The notes: generated from the letters alone by a model not told the origin. A DNA stretch of 64,000 nt from Paraburkholderia caribensis (GCF_002902945.1 NZ_CP026101.1:310001-374000), one strand, 5' to 3'; shown: positions 26,335-35,362, counted from the stretch's first letter. Made by a program: numbers and translations.

Positions 26335-27909
26335 TTACTGAGCGCCGAATGCCCGCCGATACTGGACCGCCTCGGAGACTTGCGCCGCGTTCGGGACATC
26401 CTGGCCGGCCAGGTCGGCGATGGTTCTCGCCACTTTCAGGACGCGGTAGTAAGCGCGCGCTGACCAGCCGAAGCGCTCGCCCGCTTCGCGCAGCAGACGT
26501 TCGCCATCGTTGTCGGGCCGGCAGACGGCATCGACCTCCCGGCCGCTGAGTTCGCGGTTCGTTTTGCCTTGCCGCTGGAGCTGGCGCTCGCGCGCCGCCT
26601 CGACCCGTTGCGCGATCGGCGCGCTTGATTCCCCGGAAGCCGTCGAACGGGCCGACAGTTCCGCTGGTGACAACGCAGGAATCTCGATCTGGATATCAAT
26701 GCGATCCAGCAGCGGCCCGGACAGCTTGCGCATGTAGCGCGCGGCCACTTCCGGTGTGCACCGGCAGCGCCCGCCCGGATCCCCGCGCCAGCCGCACGGA
26801 CACGGGTTCATCGCGGCGATCAGCTGGCATGCGGCTGGAAAGTCGGCCTGGAGTGCGGCGCGCGAAATCGTGATGCGGCCGTTCTCCAGCGGCTCGCGCA
26901 GATTTTCGAGCACGTGCCGGTCGAATTCCGGGAGTTCGTCGAGAAACAGCACGCCGAGATGCGCGAGCGTGATCTCGCCCGGCTGCGGCGGATTGCGTCC
27001 GCCCACCAGCGCCGCGGCGCTCGACGAATGGTGCGGCGCGCGAAACGGCCTTTGCCGCCACTGCGCAGGCGTGAATCCAATCGCGCTCGCCGAGAGCAGC
27101 GCAGCGGAGGTCAGCGCTTCGTCGTCGGTCATCGACGGCAACACGCCAGGCAGGCGCGCCGCGAGCATCGACTTGCCCGCGCCTGGCGGGCCGATCATCA
27201 GCATATGGTGGCCGCCCGCCGCCGCGACCTCGAGCGCGCGCCGGGCGCCACGCTGACCGATGACGTCGGCCATATCGGGTGGCGCGACCCGCGCATCGTC
27301 GGATAAGGTCGCCGCCTCGACCGGGTAGAGCCGCGCGTCCGCGTCGCCCGCCAGATGCGCGCATAGCGACGGCAGATCGGCCGCGCCATACACAGCGACG
27401 CCGGGTACGAGCGCCGCCTCTTTTGCGCTAGCGAGCGGCAAGTAGAGTTCCGGCGTGCGGCCGCTCGCAGCGTCTTCCGGCGTACCGGGCGAAGCTTCGG
27501 GATACGACTGATGGCCGCGCGCCGTGCCGCACGCCATTGCGAACGCGCCACGCATCGGACGCAACGCGCCTGTCAGCGAGAGCTCTCCCGCAAATTCCCG
27601 ATTCGCAAGCGACTCAACGGGGATCTGCCCGCTGGCGGCGAGAATGCCGAGCGCGATTGGCAGATCGAAACGGCCGGATTCCTTCGGAAGATCGGCGGGC
27701 GCCAGATTGACCGTGATCCGGCGCACAGGAAAATCGAGACCGCAATTGAGCAACGCGGCGCGCACGCGCTCGCGGCTCTCGCGCACTTCGAGATCGGGCA
27801 GTCCGACGATGGAAAAAGAGGGAAGTCCGTTGGCGAGGTGAACCTCGACGGTAACTTCGGGCGCGCGGCCAGCGGCCGGCGCGCGACTGCGCACCACGGC
27901 AAGCGACAT
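26335..27909 (-). CDS. comM: ComM/YifB-family Mg-chelatase-like AAA+ ATPase
   Basis: A 524-residue protein. The N-terminal Lon-protease-like fold (VEVHLANGLPSFSIVGLPD) is followed by an AAA+ domain with Walker A GPPGAGKS, Walker B VLFLDELPEF and a HHSSSAAALVGG sensor stretch, then a zinc-knuckle-like CPCGWRGDPGGRCRC and a C-terminal Mg-chelatase-like helical domain. ComM is a branch-migration helicase that promotes natural transformation and recombination. The ATG at 27909 has GGGAGAC upstream; the open frame to 27948 is longer but unsupported. Confidence 0.93.
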   Translation of the reverse strand: MSLAVVRSRAPAAGRAPEVTVEVHLANGLPSFSIVGLPDLEVRESRERVRAALLNCGLDFPVRRITVNLAPADLPKESGRFDLPIALGILAASGQIPVESLANREFAGELSLTGALRPMRGAFAMACGTARGHQSYPEASPGTPEDAASGRTPELYLPLASAKEAALVPGVAVYGAADLPSLCAHLAGDADARLYPVEAATLSDDARVAPPDMADVIGQRGARRALEVAAAGGHHMLMIGPPGAGKSMLAARLPGVLPSMTDDEALTSAALLSASAIGFTPAQWRQRPFRAPHHSSSAAALVGGRNPPQPGEITLAHLGVLFLDELPEFDRHVLENLREPLENGRITISRAALQADFPAACQLIAAMNPCPCGWRGDPGGRCRCTPEVAARYMRKLSGPLLDRIDIQIEIPALSPAELSARSTASGESSAPIAQRVEAARERQLQRQGKTNRELSGREVDAVCRPDNDGERLLREAGERFGWSARAYYRVLKVARTIADLAGQDVPNAAQVSEAVQYRRAFGAQ

Positions 27910-28009
27910 GTTGTCTCCCGTCCCGACGCGCCCGCAGGGCGCGTTCACCTTAAAGCGCTAATGACGTCACGGGCCGCTTGCCTGTGATGTGCAGATCAGA
28001 CGGGCGTGC

Positions 28010-28264
28010 TCAGGACGATTGGCTCACGGGCAGCTTCTGCTCGAGTTCGGCGACGCGCCGCTCCAGTTCCTCGAGCCGCGCGCGGGTGCGCACGAGCACC
28101 TGCGTCTGCGTGTCGAATTCCTCGCGCGTCACCAGGTCGAGCTTCGAAAAGCCTTGCGACAGCATTGCGCGCACATTGCGTTCGACATCTTTGGCCGGCG
28201 AGTTTTTGAACAACTCGGAAACCTTGGCCTGAAAGTCATTGAAGACGTCGTTTGGTTGTTTCAT
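28010..28264 (-). CDS. ubiK: Ubiquinone biosynthesis accessory factor UbiK (BMFP family)
   Basis: An 84-residue helical protein with an N-terminal amphipathic segment and a C-terminal coiled coil (VLVRTRARLEELERRVAELEQKL), the pattern of the membrane-fusogenic BMFP/YqiC family. UbiK assists the Ubi complex in aerobic ubiquinone synthesis. The ATG at 28264 follows AAGGGGAATGA, a good ribosome-binding site; a start at 28297 is unsupported. Confidence 0.88.
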   Translation of the reverse strand: MKQPNDVFNDFQAKVSELFKNSPAKDVERNVRAMLSQGFSKLDLVTREEFDTQTQVLVRTRARLEELERRVAELEQKLPVSQSS

Positions 28265-28279
28265 TTCATTCCCCTTAAT

Positions 28280-28296
28280 TGCACAAAAAATGTGCA
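28280..28296. promoter_or_regulatory. NtrC-type binding site
   Basis: TGCAC-N7-GTGCA, a perfect match to the symmetric core of the NtrC consensus. It lies 233 nt upstream of the glnK sigma-54 promoter, and also just upstream of ubiK on the other strand. Confidence 0.7.
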
Positions 28297-28528
28297 TGTG
28301 ATGTTACGCGCGTGCCTCGTAACACTGAATGATCGTTTCTGGTGCATGTTCCCCTGTCGCCCGCTACAGCATGGGCGCCTTTGGTGCGCACGCCTGTTGT
28401 CCAAGCCTGCAAACACTCTAGCAACGATCCCGATAGCGCGCCAGCGTGCCCGGCCTGAACTGGCCATCCGGACAAGAAAACGCGCAAAGCCTTGTGCCAC
28501 AAGCGCCGGCGGGAGTCTGCCACAAACA

Positions 28529-28544
28529 TGGCATGGACGTTGCT
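28529..28544 (+). promoter_or_regulatory. Sigma-54 promoter for glnK-amtB
   Basis: TGGCAT-N5-TTGCT with GG and GC 10 nt apart. It lies about 135 nt upstream of the glnK start, with an NtrC-type site further upstream. This is the canonical arrangement for nitrogen-starvation control. Confidence 0.82.
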
Positions 28545-28679
28545 GTTACTGCCCCGCGCACCGGCGGGACGCCGTCAGGAGAAGCGCCATTGCTAGGGGT
28601 TTCGGGGGAGTTGCCGAAAGCAGGGCGCAAGGAAAATGCAAGTCACGCAAACGGGTTGAGTCACTACAGCGAGGATTTC

Positions 28680-29018
28680 ATGAAACTCATTACCGCAATC
28701 ATCAAGCCTTTCAAGCTCGATGAGGCGCGCGAAGCCCTGTCGGCGATCGGCGTCTCGGGGATCACGGTGACGGAAGTCAAAGGGTTTGGTCGTCAGAAGG
28801 GCCACACGGAGTTGTATCGGGGAGCCGAGTACGTCGTCGACTTTCTGCCGAAGGTGAAGATCGAGGCTGCGGTGTCGGACGACATCGTCGACCAGGCGAT
28901 CGAAGCTCTGGAGCGCGCGGCACGTACGGGCAAGATCGGTGACGGGAAGATCTTCGTCACGCCGATCGAACAGGTGATTCGGATTCGCACCGGCGAGACC
29001 GGCGCGGACGCACTGTAA
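28680..29018 (+). CDS. glnK: PII nitrogen regulatory protein
   Basis: A 112-residue PII signalling protein. The T-loop includes the uridylylation tyrosine in GAEYVVDFLPK, and the C-terminus GDGKIFVTPIEQVIRIRTGE is canonical. PII binds 2-oxoglutarate and ATP/ADP, and in the deuridylylated state plugs the ammonium channel AmtB. Its gene is 26 nt upstream of amtB and is driven by the sigma-54 promoter, which makes GlnK more likely than GlnB. Confidence 0.95.
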   Translation: MKLITAIIKPFKLDEAREALSAIGVSGITVTEVKGFGRQKGHTELYRGAEYVVDFLPKVKIEAAVSDDIVDQAIEALERAARTGKIGDGKIFVTPIEQVIRIRTGETGADAL

Positions 29019-29044
29019 AAAACAGCGACAAGAGGAAACTGAAG

Positions 29045-30538
29045 ATGCGTAAATTATTGATGTCCCTGCTGATGGCCGGCTCGCTGCTGACGGTCGGCAT
29101 CGGCGCTGCCCTCGCGGACGACGCGTCGGCTCCCGCCGCGGCTTCCGCCCCGGACACGACGGCGAGCGCGCCTGCTGCGTCGGATGCCGCTGCGAGCGCC
29201 CCTGCCGCCGACGCTTCGGCCGCACCCGCCGCCAGCGCGCCCGCTGACGCATCGGCAGCGGCTGCCGCGTCGGACGCGGCGCCTGCTGCGCCGACTGCGC
29301 CGTTCTCGGTTGATTCGTCGAAGATCAGCTCGGGCGACACCGCCTGGATGCTGACCTCGACGGCCCTCGTTCTGTTCATGACGATCCCCGGTCTCGCGCT
29401 CTTCTATGCCGGCATGGTCCGCAAGAAGAACGTGCTTGCGACGGTGATGCAGAGCTTCGCGATCACCTGCATCGTGACGGTGATCTGGACCGTGGTCGGC
29501 TACAGCCTTGCGTTCACGCCGGGCGGCTCGTTCCTCGGCGGCTTCTCGCGCGTGATGCTGCACGGCATGGCCTTCATCAAGGGCGACAAGGCGACGACCC
29601 TGACGGTCAGCCACCTCGCGCCGACCATTCCGGAATCGGTCTACTTCGTCTATCAGATGACGTTCGCGATCATCACGCCGGCACTGATTACGGGCGCATT
29701 CGCCGACCGTATGAAGTTCTCCGCGATGCTGATTTTCATGACGCTGTGGTCGATCATCGTCTACTCGCCGATCGCGCACATGGTCTGGGAACCGACGGGC
29801 TGGCTGGCGACGGCGGGCATCCTCGATTTCGCGGGCGGCACGGTGGTGCACATCAACGCGGGTATCGCGGGTCTCGTCTGCTGTCTCGTGCTCGGCAAGC
29901 GTACGGGTTACGGCAAGGACTCGATGGCGCCGCACAACCTCGTGCTGACGATGATCGGCGGTTCGATGCTGTGGGTGGGCTGGTTTGGCTTCAACGCGGG
30001 TTCGGCAGTGGCGGCTGACGGCCGTGCCGGTTTCGCGATGCTGACGACGCAGGTTGCAACGGCTATCGCCGCACTCGGCTGGATGTTCGCCGAATGGATC
30101 GCGAAGGGTAAGCCGTCGGTGCTCGGCATCGTGTCAGGCGCAGTGGCAGGTCTGGTTGCGATTACGCCGGCTTCGGGCTTCGTTGGCGTGGGCGGCGCGC
30201 TCGCCATTGGTCTGATTGCAGGCGTGGTGTGCTTCTGGTCGGCTACGTGGCTCAAGCACAAGATGGGTTACGACGATTCGCTCGACGCGTTTGGCGTGCA
30301 CTGCATCGGCGGTATTGTTGGCGCGATCCTGACGGGCGTATTCGCTGTCAAGGACATCGGCGGCGCGGATGGCAGCGTGCTGCTGCAGCTGAAGGGTGTC
30401 GTGACTACGCTGGTGTATAGCGGCGTGATCAGCTTCATCCTGCTGAAGATCATCGACGTGACGATTGGCCTGCGCGTGACGGAAGAAGAAGAACGCGAAG
30501 GTCTGGACGTGATTCTGCACGGCGAACACGTCGAGTAA
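29045..30538 (+). CDS. amtB: Ammonium transporter with Ala/Ser-rich N-terminal extension
   Basis: A 497-residue ammonium channel. A cleavable signal peptide (about residues 1-24) is followed by a roughly 65-residue Ala/Ser/Pro/Asp low-complexity segment, then eleven helices. Channel signatures include GLALFYAGMVR, NAGIAGLV with a pore region HINAG, and FGVHCIGG with the second pore histidine. The channel part is of usual length, so the extension is additional and should sit in the periplasm. It functions with GlnK encoded upstream. Confidence 0.95.
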   Translation: MRKLLMSLLMAGSLLTVGIGAALADDASAPAAASAPDTTASAPAASDAAASAPAADASAAPAASAPADASAAAAASDAAPAAPTAPFSVDSSKISSGDTAWMLTSTALVLFMTIPGLALFYAGMVRKKNVLATVMQSFAITCIVTVIWTVVGYSLAFTPGGSFLGGFSRVMLHGMAFIKGDKATTLTVSHLAPTIPESVYFVYQMTFAIITPALITGAFADRMKFSAMLIFMTLWSIIVYSPIAHMVWEPTGWLATAGILDFAGGTVVHINAGIAGLVCCLVLGKRTGYGKDSMAPHNLVLTMIGGSMLWVGWFGFNAGSAVAADGRAGFAMLTTQVATAIAALGWMFAEWIAKGKPSVLGIVSGAVAGLVAITPASGFVGVGGALAIGLIAGVVCFWSATWLKHKMGYDDSLDAFGVHCIGGIVGAILTGVFAVKDIGGADGSVLLQLKGVVTTLVYSGVISFILLKIIDVTIGLRVTEEEEREGLDVILHGEHVE

Positions 30539-30602
30539 CACGTCTGGCAAGGCCGGTTTTCCCCGGCAACGGGGATTCGAAAGGTATAAGCACAGCGACT
30601 TT

Positions 30603-30629
30603 GGCCCGCCTTCATGGCGGGCTTTTTTC
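30603..30629 (+). terminator. Rho-independent terminator after amtB
   Basis: GCCCGCC-TTCAT-GGCGGGC followed by six T, about 65 nt after the amtB stop. It ends the glnK-amtB transcript before repeat element B. Confidence 0.88.
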
Positions 30630-30647
30630 TGGTCTTTTTGCTGCTGT

Positions 30648-30715
30648 GCTGGTATTTGCGCTTCGCTGGTATCCGCGGTTTGCTGGTATTCGCGCTTCGC
30701 TGGCATCCGCGAATT
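30648..30715. repeat. Four tandem 17-bp repeats flanking element B
   Basis: Four units start at 30648, 30665, 30682 and 30699, each close to GCTGGTATYCGCGCTTC. The last unit overlaps the left edge of element B. They resemble the left-flank wording of element A and may be the degenerate edge of the same family. Confidence 0.85.
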
Positions 30716-30754
30716 GTTAGCGTGCTTCAGGCGTTGCCCCTGTGCGGGGCGGCA

Positions 30755-30788
30755 CCTACTTTTCTTTGCCGCCGCAAAGAAAAGTAGG
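30755..30788. repeat. 15-bp-stem hairpin, copy 3 (element B, left arm)
   Basis: Identical to the hairpin at 10590-10623. Confidence 0.95.
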
Positions 30789-31261
30789 CAAAAGAAAGCG
30801 GCTCACACCGCCAGTGCTTGACGTCTGCCCACGGGCCCCCGGCGGCCCCGTCCCGTATGCGGCCGCATCCTTCTCGATGCCCGCTGCCAGCGCGTCGAAC
30901 AAATGCCTCACCCACTTCAGGCAACCGTAGGGCAACCAGTGGCAGCGAATGGTCACTGCCGCCCAGGTGGCAAACTGTGTGTAGGTCGTGACGCTTCACA
31001 CGTCGGCGCTCTTACGACACAGACCTCGCTTTTCGTCCGGAGTGGCGCGCATCCGCCGCGAAAACCTACACACAGTTTGCCGCTATAGAGCGTGGGCGAC
31101 TTGATCGCGCATCTGGCGGACGCGGGAGTGTGGAGCGGGTGAGGCGTTCAATGAGAGCGCTGGCAACGGGCATCGAGAAGGATGCGGCCGCGTACGGGGC
31201 GGGGCCGCCGGGGGCCCGTGGGCAGACGTCAAGCACTGGCGGTGTGAGCCGCTTTCTTTTG

Positions 31262-31295
31262 CCTACTTTTCTTTGCGGCGGCAAAGAAAAGTAGG
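31262..31295. repeat. 15-bp-stem hairpin, copy 4 (element B, right arm)
   Basis: Inverted copy, identical to the hairpin at 11097-11130. Confidence 0.95.
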
Positions 31296-31582
31296 TGCCG
31301 CCCCGCACAGGGGCAACGCCTGAAGCACGCTAACAATTCGCGGATGCCTGCAACAATCCCCGGCACACCAAAAACAAGGCGCAGACGCCCGCAACAATCC
31401 CAAGCAAACCCATCCCAGCGTCGCAGACCACCGCAATCATCTTGTCTCACAAACAGCAGATTTTCCGGCTATCGTTCCTATAGGGAGAATGCATCCACCC
31501 ATAACTTGCGAATGGAGAAAGCGCCCCCAAATGGACAAAGCATTTGCTCTACAATCTTTTTTCTCCAGTCTGCGAGTGATCA

Positions 31583-32872
31583 ATGGTTCCGCATTTAGTC
31601 ACGGCGTTAAACGGCCCGCTGCTCGATCTCGAGCGGAAGATCCTCGACGCCACGCCCGCGATCGAACGCTGGTTCCGTCTCGAATGGCAGGAGCACACGC
31701 CGCCGTTCTATTGCTCGGTCGATCTGCGTAACGCCGGTTTCAAGCTCGCGCCCGTCGATACCAACCTGTTCCCCGGCGCGTTCAACAACCTGCCGCAGGA
31801 AACGCTGCCGCTCGCCGTGCAGGCGGCGATGGCGTCGATCGAGAAGATCTGCCCGGACGCCAAGAACCTGCTCGTGATTCCCGAGCGTCACACGCGCAAT
31901 GCGTTTTACCTGGAGAACGTCGCGCGGCTCGCCACGATCATGCGTCAGGCGGGCCTGAACGTGCGTTTCGGCACGCTCGACGAAAGCATCGTCGGGCCTG
32001 TCACGATCGCGCTGTCGGACGGCCAGAAAATCGTGCTGGAGCCGCTGGAGCGCTCCGCGCGCCGCATCGGACTGAAGAATTTCGATCCCTGCTCGATTCT
32101 GCTGAACAACGATCTGTCGGGCGGCATTCCGCCCGTGCTCGAAAATCTGCACGAGCAGTACCTGCTGCCGCCGCTACACGCGGGCTGGGCCGTGCGCCGC
32201 AAATCCACGCACTTTTCGTGCTATGACGACGTCGCGAAGAAGTTCGCGAAGATGGTCGAGATCGACCCGTGGATGATCAATCCGTATTTCGCGCATGTCG
32301 AAGGCGTCGATTTCGAGGCGCGCACGGGTGAGGAAGCGCTCGCCGACGCGATCGACGGCGTGCTGAAGAAAATCGCCAAAAAGTATCGCGAGTACGGTAT
32401 TTCGGAGCGGCCGTATGTCGTCATCAAGTCAGACGCGGGCACGTACGGAATGGGCGTGATGACGGTGCACGACGCGTCGGAAGTGGCCGCGCTCACCAAG
32501 CGCGAGCGCACCCGGATGTCCACCACGAAGGAAGGCCTCGACGTGCACGACATGATCGTGCAGGAAGGCGTCTACACGTTCGAGCGCATCGGCGAGGAGG
32601 TGGCCGAGCCCGTCGTGTACATGATCGACCGGTATGTGGTGGGCGGCTTCTACCGTGTGCACGGCAGCCGCGAACGCGACCAGAACCTGAACGCGCCAGG
32701 CATGCATTTCGTGCCGCTCGGCTTCGAGCACACGGCCCTGCCGGATGCCCACGCGAAGCCGGGCGCCGCGCCGCCGAACCGCTTCTACATGTACGGCGTG
32801 GTGGGGCGGCTGGGGCTGCTGGCGGCGTCGGTGGAACTGGAGAAGACCGATCCCGAGGCCATCCAGGTCTGA
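31583..32872 (+). CDS. gshA: Glutamate-cysteine ligase (Acidithiobacillus-type)
   Basis: A 429-residue enzyme for the first step of glutathione synthesis (gamma-glutamylcysteine from Glu and Cys). It belongs to the separate gshA family described from Acidithiobacillus ferrooxidans and common in beta-proteobacteria, not to the E. coli type. Supporting segments are FYCSVDLRNAGFKLAPVDTN near the N-terminus and YVVIKSDAGTYGMGVM in the ATP-binding part. gshB follows 173 nt downstream. Confidence 0.93.
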   Translation: MVPHLVTALNGPLLDLERKILDATPAIERWFRLEWQEHTPPFYCSVDLRNAGFKLAPVDTNLFPGAFNNLPQETLPLAVQAAMASIEKICPDAKNLLVIPERHTRNAFYLENVARLATIMRQAGLNVRFGTLDESIVGPVTIALSDGQKIVLEPLERSARRIGLKNFDPCSILLNNDLSGGIPPVLENLHEQYLLPPLHAGWAVRRKSTHFSCYDDVAKKFAKMVEIDPWMINPYFAHVEGVDFEARTGEEALADAIDGVLKKIAKKYREYGISERPYVVIKSDAGTYGMGVMTVHDASEVAALTKRERTRMSTTKEGLDVHDMIVQEGVYTFERIGEEVAEPVVYMIDRYVVGGFYRVHGSRERDQNLNAPGMHFVPLGFEHTALPDAHAKPGAAPPNRFYMYGVVGRLGLLAASVELEKTDPEAIQV

Positions 32873-33045
32873 TCGGGCCCGATCTTGGACAGACACCCCG
32901 CAAGCGCGTACAGCTCGCTCGCGGTAGGCTGACGCTCCCGCCGCGTCGAACGCGGCAGCATTTGCAGGCGGATGTGCGGCGTCAGCGCGTCCGCCGTACG
33001 CTATAACGAACAACGTGTGGCCCGCGAGGGCGCCTCAGGAACTCC

Positions 33046-34002
33046 ATGGACATTCTCTTCATCGCCGACCCGCTTTCCCGCTTCAAGATCTACAAGGATT
33101 CGACCTACGCGATGATGGCCGAGGCCGCGAAGCGCGGTCATACGCTGTACGCATGCGAGCCGCAGCATCTGGCGTGGACGGGCAGCGGCGTCGAGGCGAA
33201 CGTGTACCGCTTCGAGATCGTCGGCGACCAGTCGGACGGGCATCGCGACCTGTGGTTCGAAGCGCAACCCGTCGAGCCGCGCGCGCTGACGGGCTTTGGC
33301 GCCGTGCTGATGCGCAAGGACCCGCCGTTCGACATGGAATACGTGACGTCGACATGGCTGCTCGAACTGGCCGAGCGCGCCGGCGCACGCATCTTCAACA
33401 AGCCGCAGGCGATTCGCGATCACTCGGAAAAGATGGCGATCGGCGAGTTTCCGCAGTTCGTCGCGCCCACGCTCGTCACACGCGATCCCGCGCGTTTGCG
33501 CGCTTTCCACGCCGAGCATGGCGACGTGATCCTGAAGCCGCTCGACGGCATGGGCGGCATGGGCGTGTTTCGCGTGAAGGCGGACGGCATGAATCTCGGC
33601 TCGATCGTCGAGATGCTGAGCCACGACGGCGCGCGTTCGGTGATGGCGCAGAAGTTCATCCCCGAGATCAAGACGGGCGACAAGCGCATTCTGCTGATCG
33701 GCGGCGAGCCGGTGCCGTACTCGCTCGCACGCATTCCGCAGGGCAACGAGGTGCGCGGCAACCTCGCGGCGGGCGGCCTGGGCGTCGCGCAGCCGCTGAC
33801 GGCGCGCGACCGCGAGATCGCCGAAACGCTCGGCCCGGTGCTGAAGTCGCGCGGCCTGCTGCTGGTCGGACTGGACGCGATCGGCGACTGGCTGACGGAA
33901 GTGAACGTGACGAGCCCGACATGTTTCCGCGAGATCATGGATCAGACGGGCTTCGATGTGGCGGCGATGTTCATCGACGCGCTAGAGAAGGCCGTCGGTT
34001 GA
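33046..34002 (+). CDS. gshB: Glutathione synthetase
   Basis: A 318-residue ATP-grasp enzyme that adds glycine to gamma-glutamylcysteine. Family segments are FIADPLSRFKIYKDSTYAMM at the N-terminus, MRKDPPFDMEYV, LKPLDGMGGMGVFRV (the glycine-rich ATP loop), and EVNVTSPTCFREI at the C-terminus. Together with gshA it completes the glutathione pathway. Confidence 0.96.
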   Translation: MDILFIADPLSRFKIYKDSTYAMMAEAAKRGHTLYACEPQHLAWTGSGVEANVYRFEIVGDQSDGHRDLWFEAQPVEPRALTGFGAVLMRKDPPFDMEYVTSTWLLELAERAGARIFNKPQAIRDHSEKMAIGEFPQFVAPTLVTRDPARLRAFHAEHGDVILKPLDGMGGMGVFRVKADGMNLGSIVEMLSHDGARSVMAQKFIPEIKTGDKRILLIGGEPVPYSLARIPQGNEVRGNLAAGGLGVAQPLTARDREIAETLGPVLKSRGLLLVGLDAIGDWLTEVNVTSPTCFREIMDQTGFDVAAMFIDALEKAVG

Positions 34003-34282
34003 AGCGGCGCGGGTCCGCCGCCATGTTCTGTTCTGGACGTCGCGCTGTCCGCCAGCCAAGCGAGAAAAGGCCGAAAGCGCGAAAATGAGGCTGATACAAT
34101 GCCCGCTCCCCTGAAAGCGGCCCGCGAGGGCCCACGCGATCCGGCCCCTTGGCGGTCGGATCTCAGGCGAGTTCGATGGCCTGCTGTGCCGTTCGCCGCG
34201 TCTGCGCCGTTGTTTCGGCAGCCAGACAGCGCAACGCAAGCATGGCCGCGATTTTCGGGCGGTTTTCTGCAGCAAGGCTGAC

Positions 34283-34798
34283 ATGGCAGGCATTCTGATC
34301 ATTGCGCACGCTCCCTTCGCCTCCGCGCTTCGCGAGTGTGTCTCTCATATTTACGGCGGCTTGCCCGCTCGCATCGGCGTCATTGACGTGTCGGCGGATT
34401 GCGATCCCGCCCAGGTCGTGGCGTTCGCGCATGCGGAGATCGACAGGCTCAGGGAAGAAAACGGCGCGCTCGTGCTGACGGACATGTTCGGCGCGACGCC
34501 GGCGAACATCGCGGGCCGGCTTGCGTCGATTCCCGATGTGCGCGTGCTGGCAGGCGTCAATCTGCCGATGCTCGTGCGCGCCGTCTGCTATCGCGCAACG
34601 CCGCTCGACGTGCTCGTCGACAAGGCGCTGGCGGGCGCGACCAAGGGCGTCCACGCTGTCGGAGCGGCGACGCAGGCGGCGGCCGCCTGTGCCGTCGCGA
34701 ACACCGACGACTGCCTCCCCGTCGCGCCGCCGGACAAGGTGCTCGTCGAAAGCTGCAAGGCAGGCGGCGACACGGGCTGCGGCGGGAACGTCACCTGA
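34283..34798 (+). CDS. PTS EIIA component, mannose/regulatory type
   Basis: A 171-residue protein with a mannose-family EIIA domain over about residues 1-125. The phosphorylatable histidine is His9 in IIAHAPFA, and a second signature is LTDMFGATPANIA. Residues beyond 130 form an Ala/Cys-containing tail not typical of the domain. No EIIB or EIIC is encoded nearby, and HPr and EI follow, so this is more likely a regulatory phosphocarrier than a sugar uptake component. Confidence 0.9.
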   Translation: MAGILIIAHAPFASALRECVSHIYGGLPARIGVIDVSADCDPAQVVAFAHAEIDRLREENGALVLTDMFGATPANIAGRLASIPDVRVLAGVNLPMLVRAVCYRATPLDVLVDKALAGATKGVHAVGAATQAAAACAVANTDDCLPVAPPDKVLVESCKAGGDTGCGGNVT

Positions 34799-34861
34799 GC
34801 ACCGCCCACAAGATTTCTGCTTTACCTCGATAACATCAACACCCGCGCATCGGACCAACAC

Positions 34862-35131
34862 ATGCTGCAACAGGAAACGACTATCGTGAACAAGCTGGGG
34901 CTGCACGCACGCGCGTCGGCCAAACTCACGCAACTCGCCGCCAATTTTCAGTCGGAAATCTGGATGAGCCGCAACGGACGGCGGATCAACGCGAAGAGCA
35001 TCATGGGCGTGATGATGCTGGCGGCGGGAATCGGCAGTACGGTGGTGATCGAAACGGAAGGCGCCGACGAGAAAGATGCCATGGATGCGCTGCTCCAGCT
35101 GATCGCCGACAAATTCGGCGAAGGACAATAA
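34862..35131 (+). CDS. ptsH: Phosphocarrier protein HPr
   Basis: An 89-residue HPr. The active-site histidine is His15 in KLGLHARAS, and Ser46 lies in NAKSIMGV, the place of the regulatory serine in HPr proteins. It receives phosphate from EI and passes it to the EIIA encoded 63 nt upstream. Beta-proteobacteria often have HPr kinase elsewhere, which could use Ser46. Confidence 0.96.
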   Translation: MLQQETTIVNKLGLHARASAKLTQLAANFQSEIWMSRNGRRINAKSIMGVMMLAAGIGSTVVIETEGADEKDAMDALLQLIADKFGEGQ

Positions 35132-35163
35132 AAAATCCGCTGCCGCATTCGTTCTGCATGCAA

Positions 35164-35192
35164 GACGCCGCGCGATGTCGCGGCGTTTTTCT
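35164..35192 (+). terminator. Rho-independent terminator after ptsH
   Basis: GACGCCGCG-cgatgt-CGCGGCGTTTTTC, about 30 nt past the ptsH stop. It would separate part of the ptsI transcript or act as an attenuator between ptsH and ptsI. Confidence 0.75.
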
Positions 35193-35362
35193 TTTGGTCC
35201 GCCGGATTGCGCGCGCCTTACTGCTTCCTGCTGACTGCTTGCTGCGACATTCGATGCTGCGCTGCACAGCACCGATCTGCGGTGCGGAATTTATAATGAC
35301 CGTCGGGGTCTGAGAGCATTGCAGCGGTTTGCCGCGGCATCACACAACTAGAGGAGGTGCGC

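Larger units (their letters stand above)
28265..28679. other. ubiK-glnK divergent control region
   Basis: About 415 nt without a gene. It contains an NtrC-type palindrome at 28280-28296, a weaker half-site near 28330-28346, and a sigma-54 promoter at 28529-28544, all oriented for nitrogen-regulated transcription of glnK-amtB. A longer plus-strand frame begins at 28446, but it crosses the sigma-54 promoter and is not a gene. Confidence 0.75.
30702..31348. repeat. Long-palindrome repeat element B
   Basis: A 647-nt element with outer arms of about 190 nt (30702-30891 and 31159-31348) in inverted orientation, differing at only a few positions. An inner inverted repeat sits at about 30967-30986 and 31064-31082. 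Each arm carries the same 34-nt hairpin as element A. The arms are much better matched than in element A, which suggests a younger copy or recent conversion. It lies between amtB and gshA and holds no plausible gene. Beyond it, 31349-31582 is ordinary intergenic sequence before gshA, with a TACAAT at 31550-31555 that could be a -10. Confidence 0.88.

Noticed and set aside
28446..28679. N-terminal extension of GlnK by 78 codons
   Set aside because: It crosses the sigma-54 promoter, and PII proteins have a fixed length of about 112 residues.
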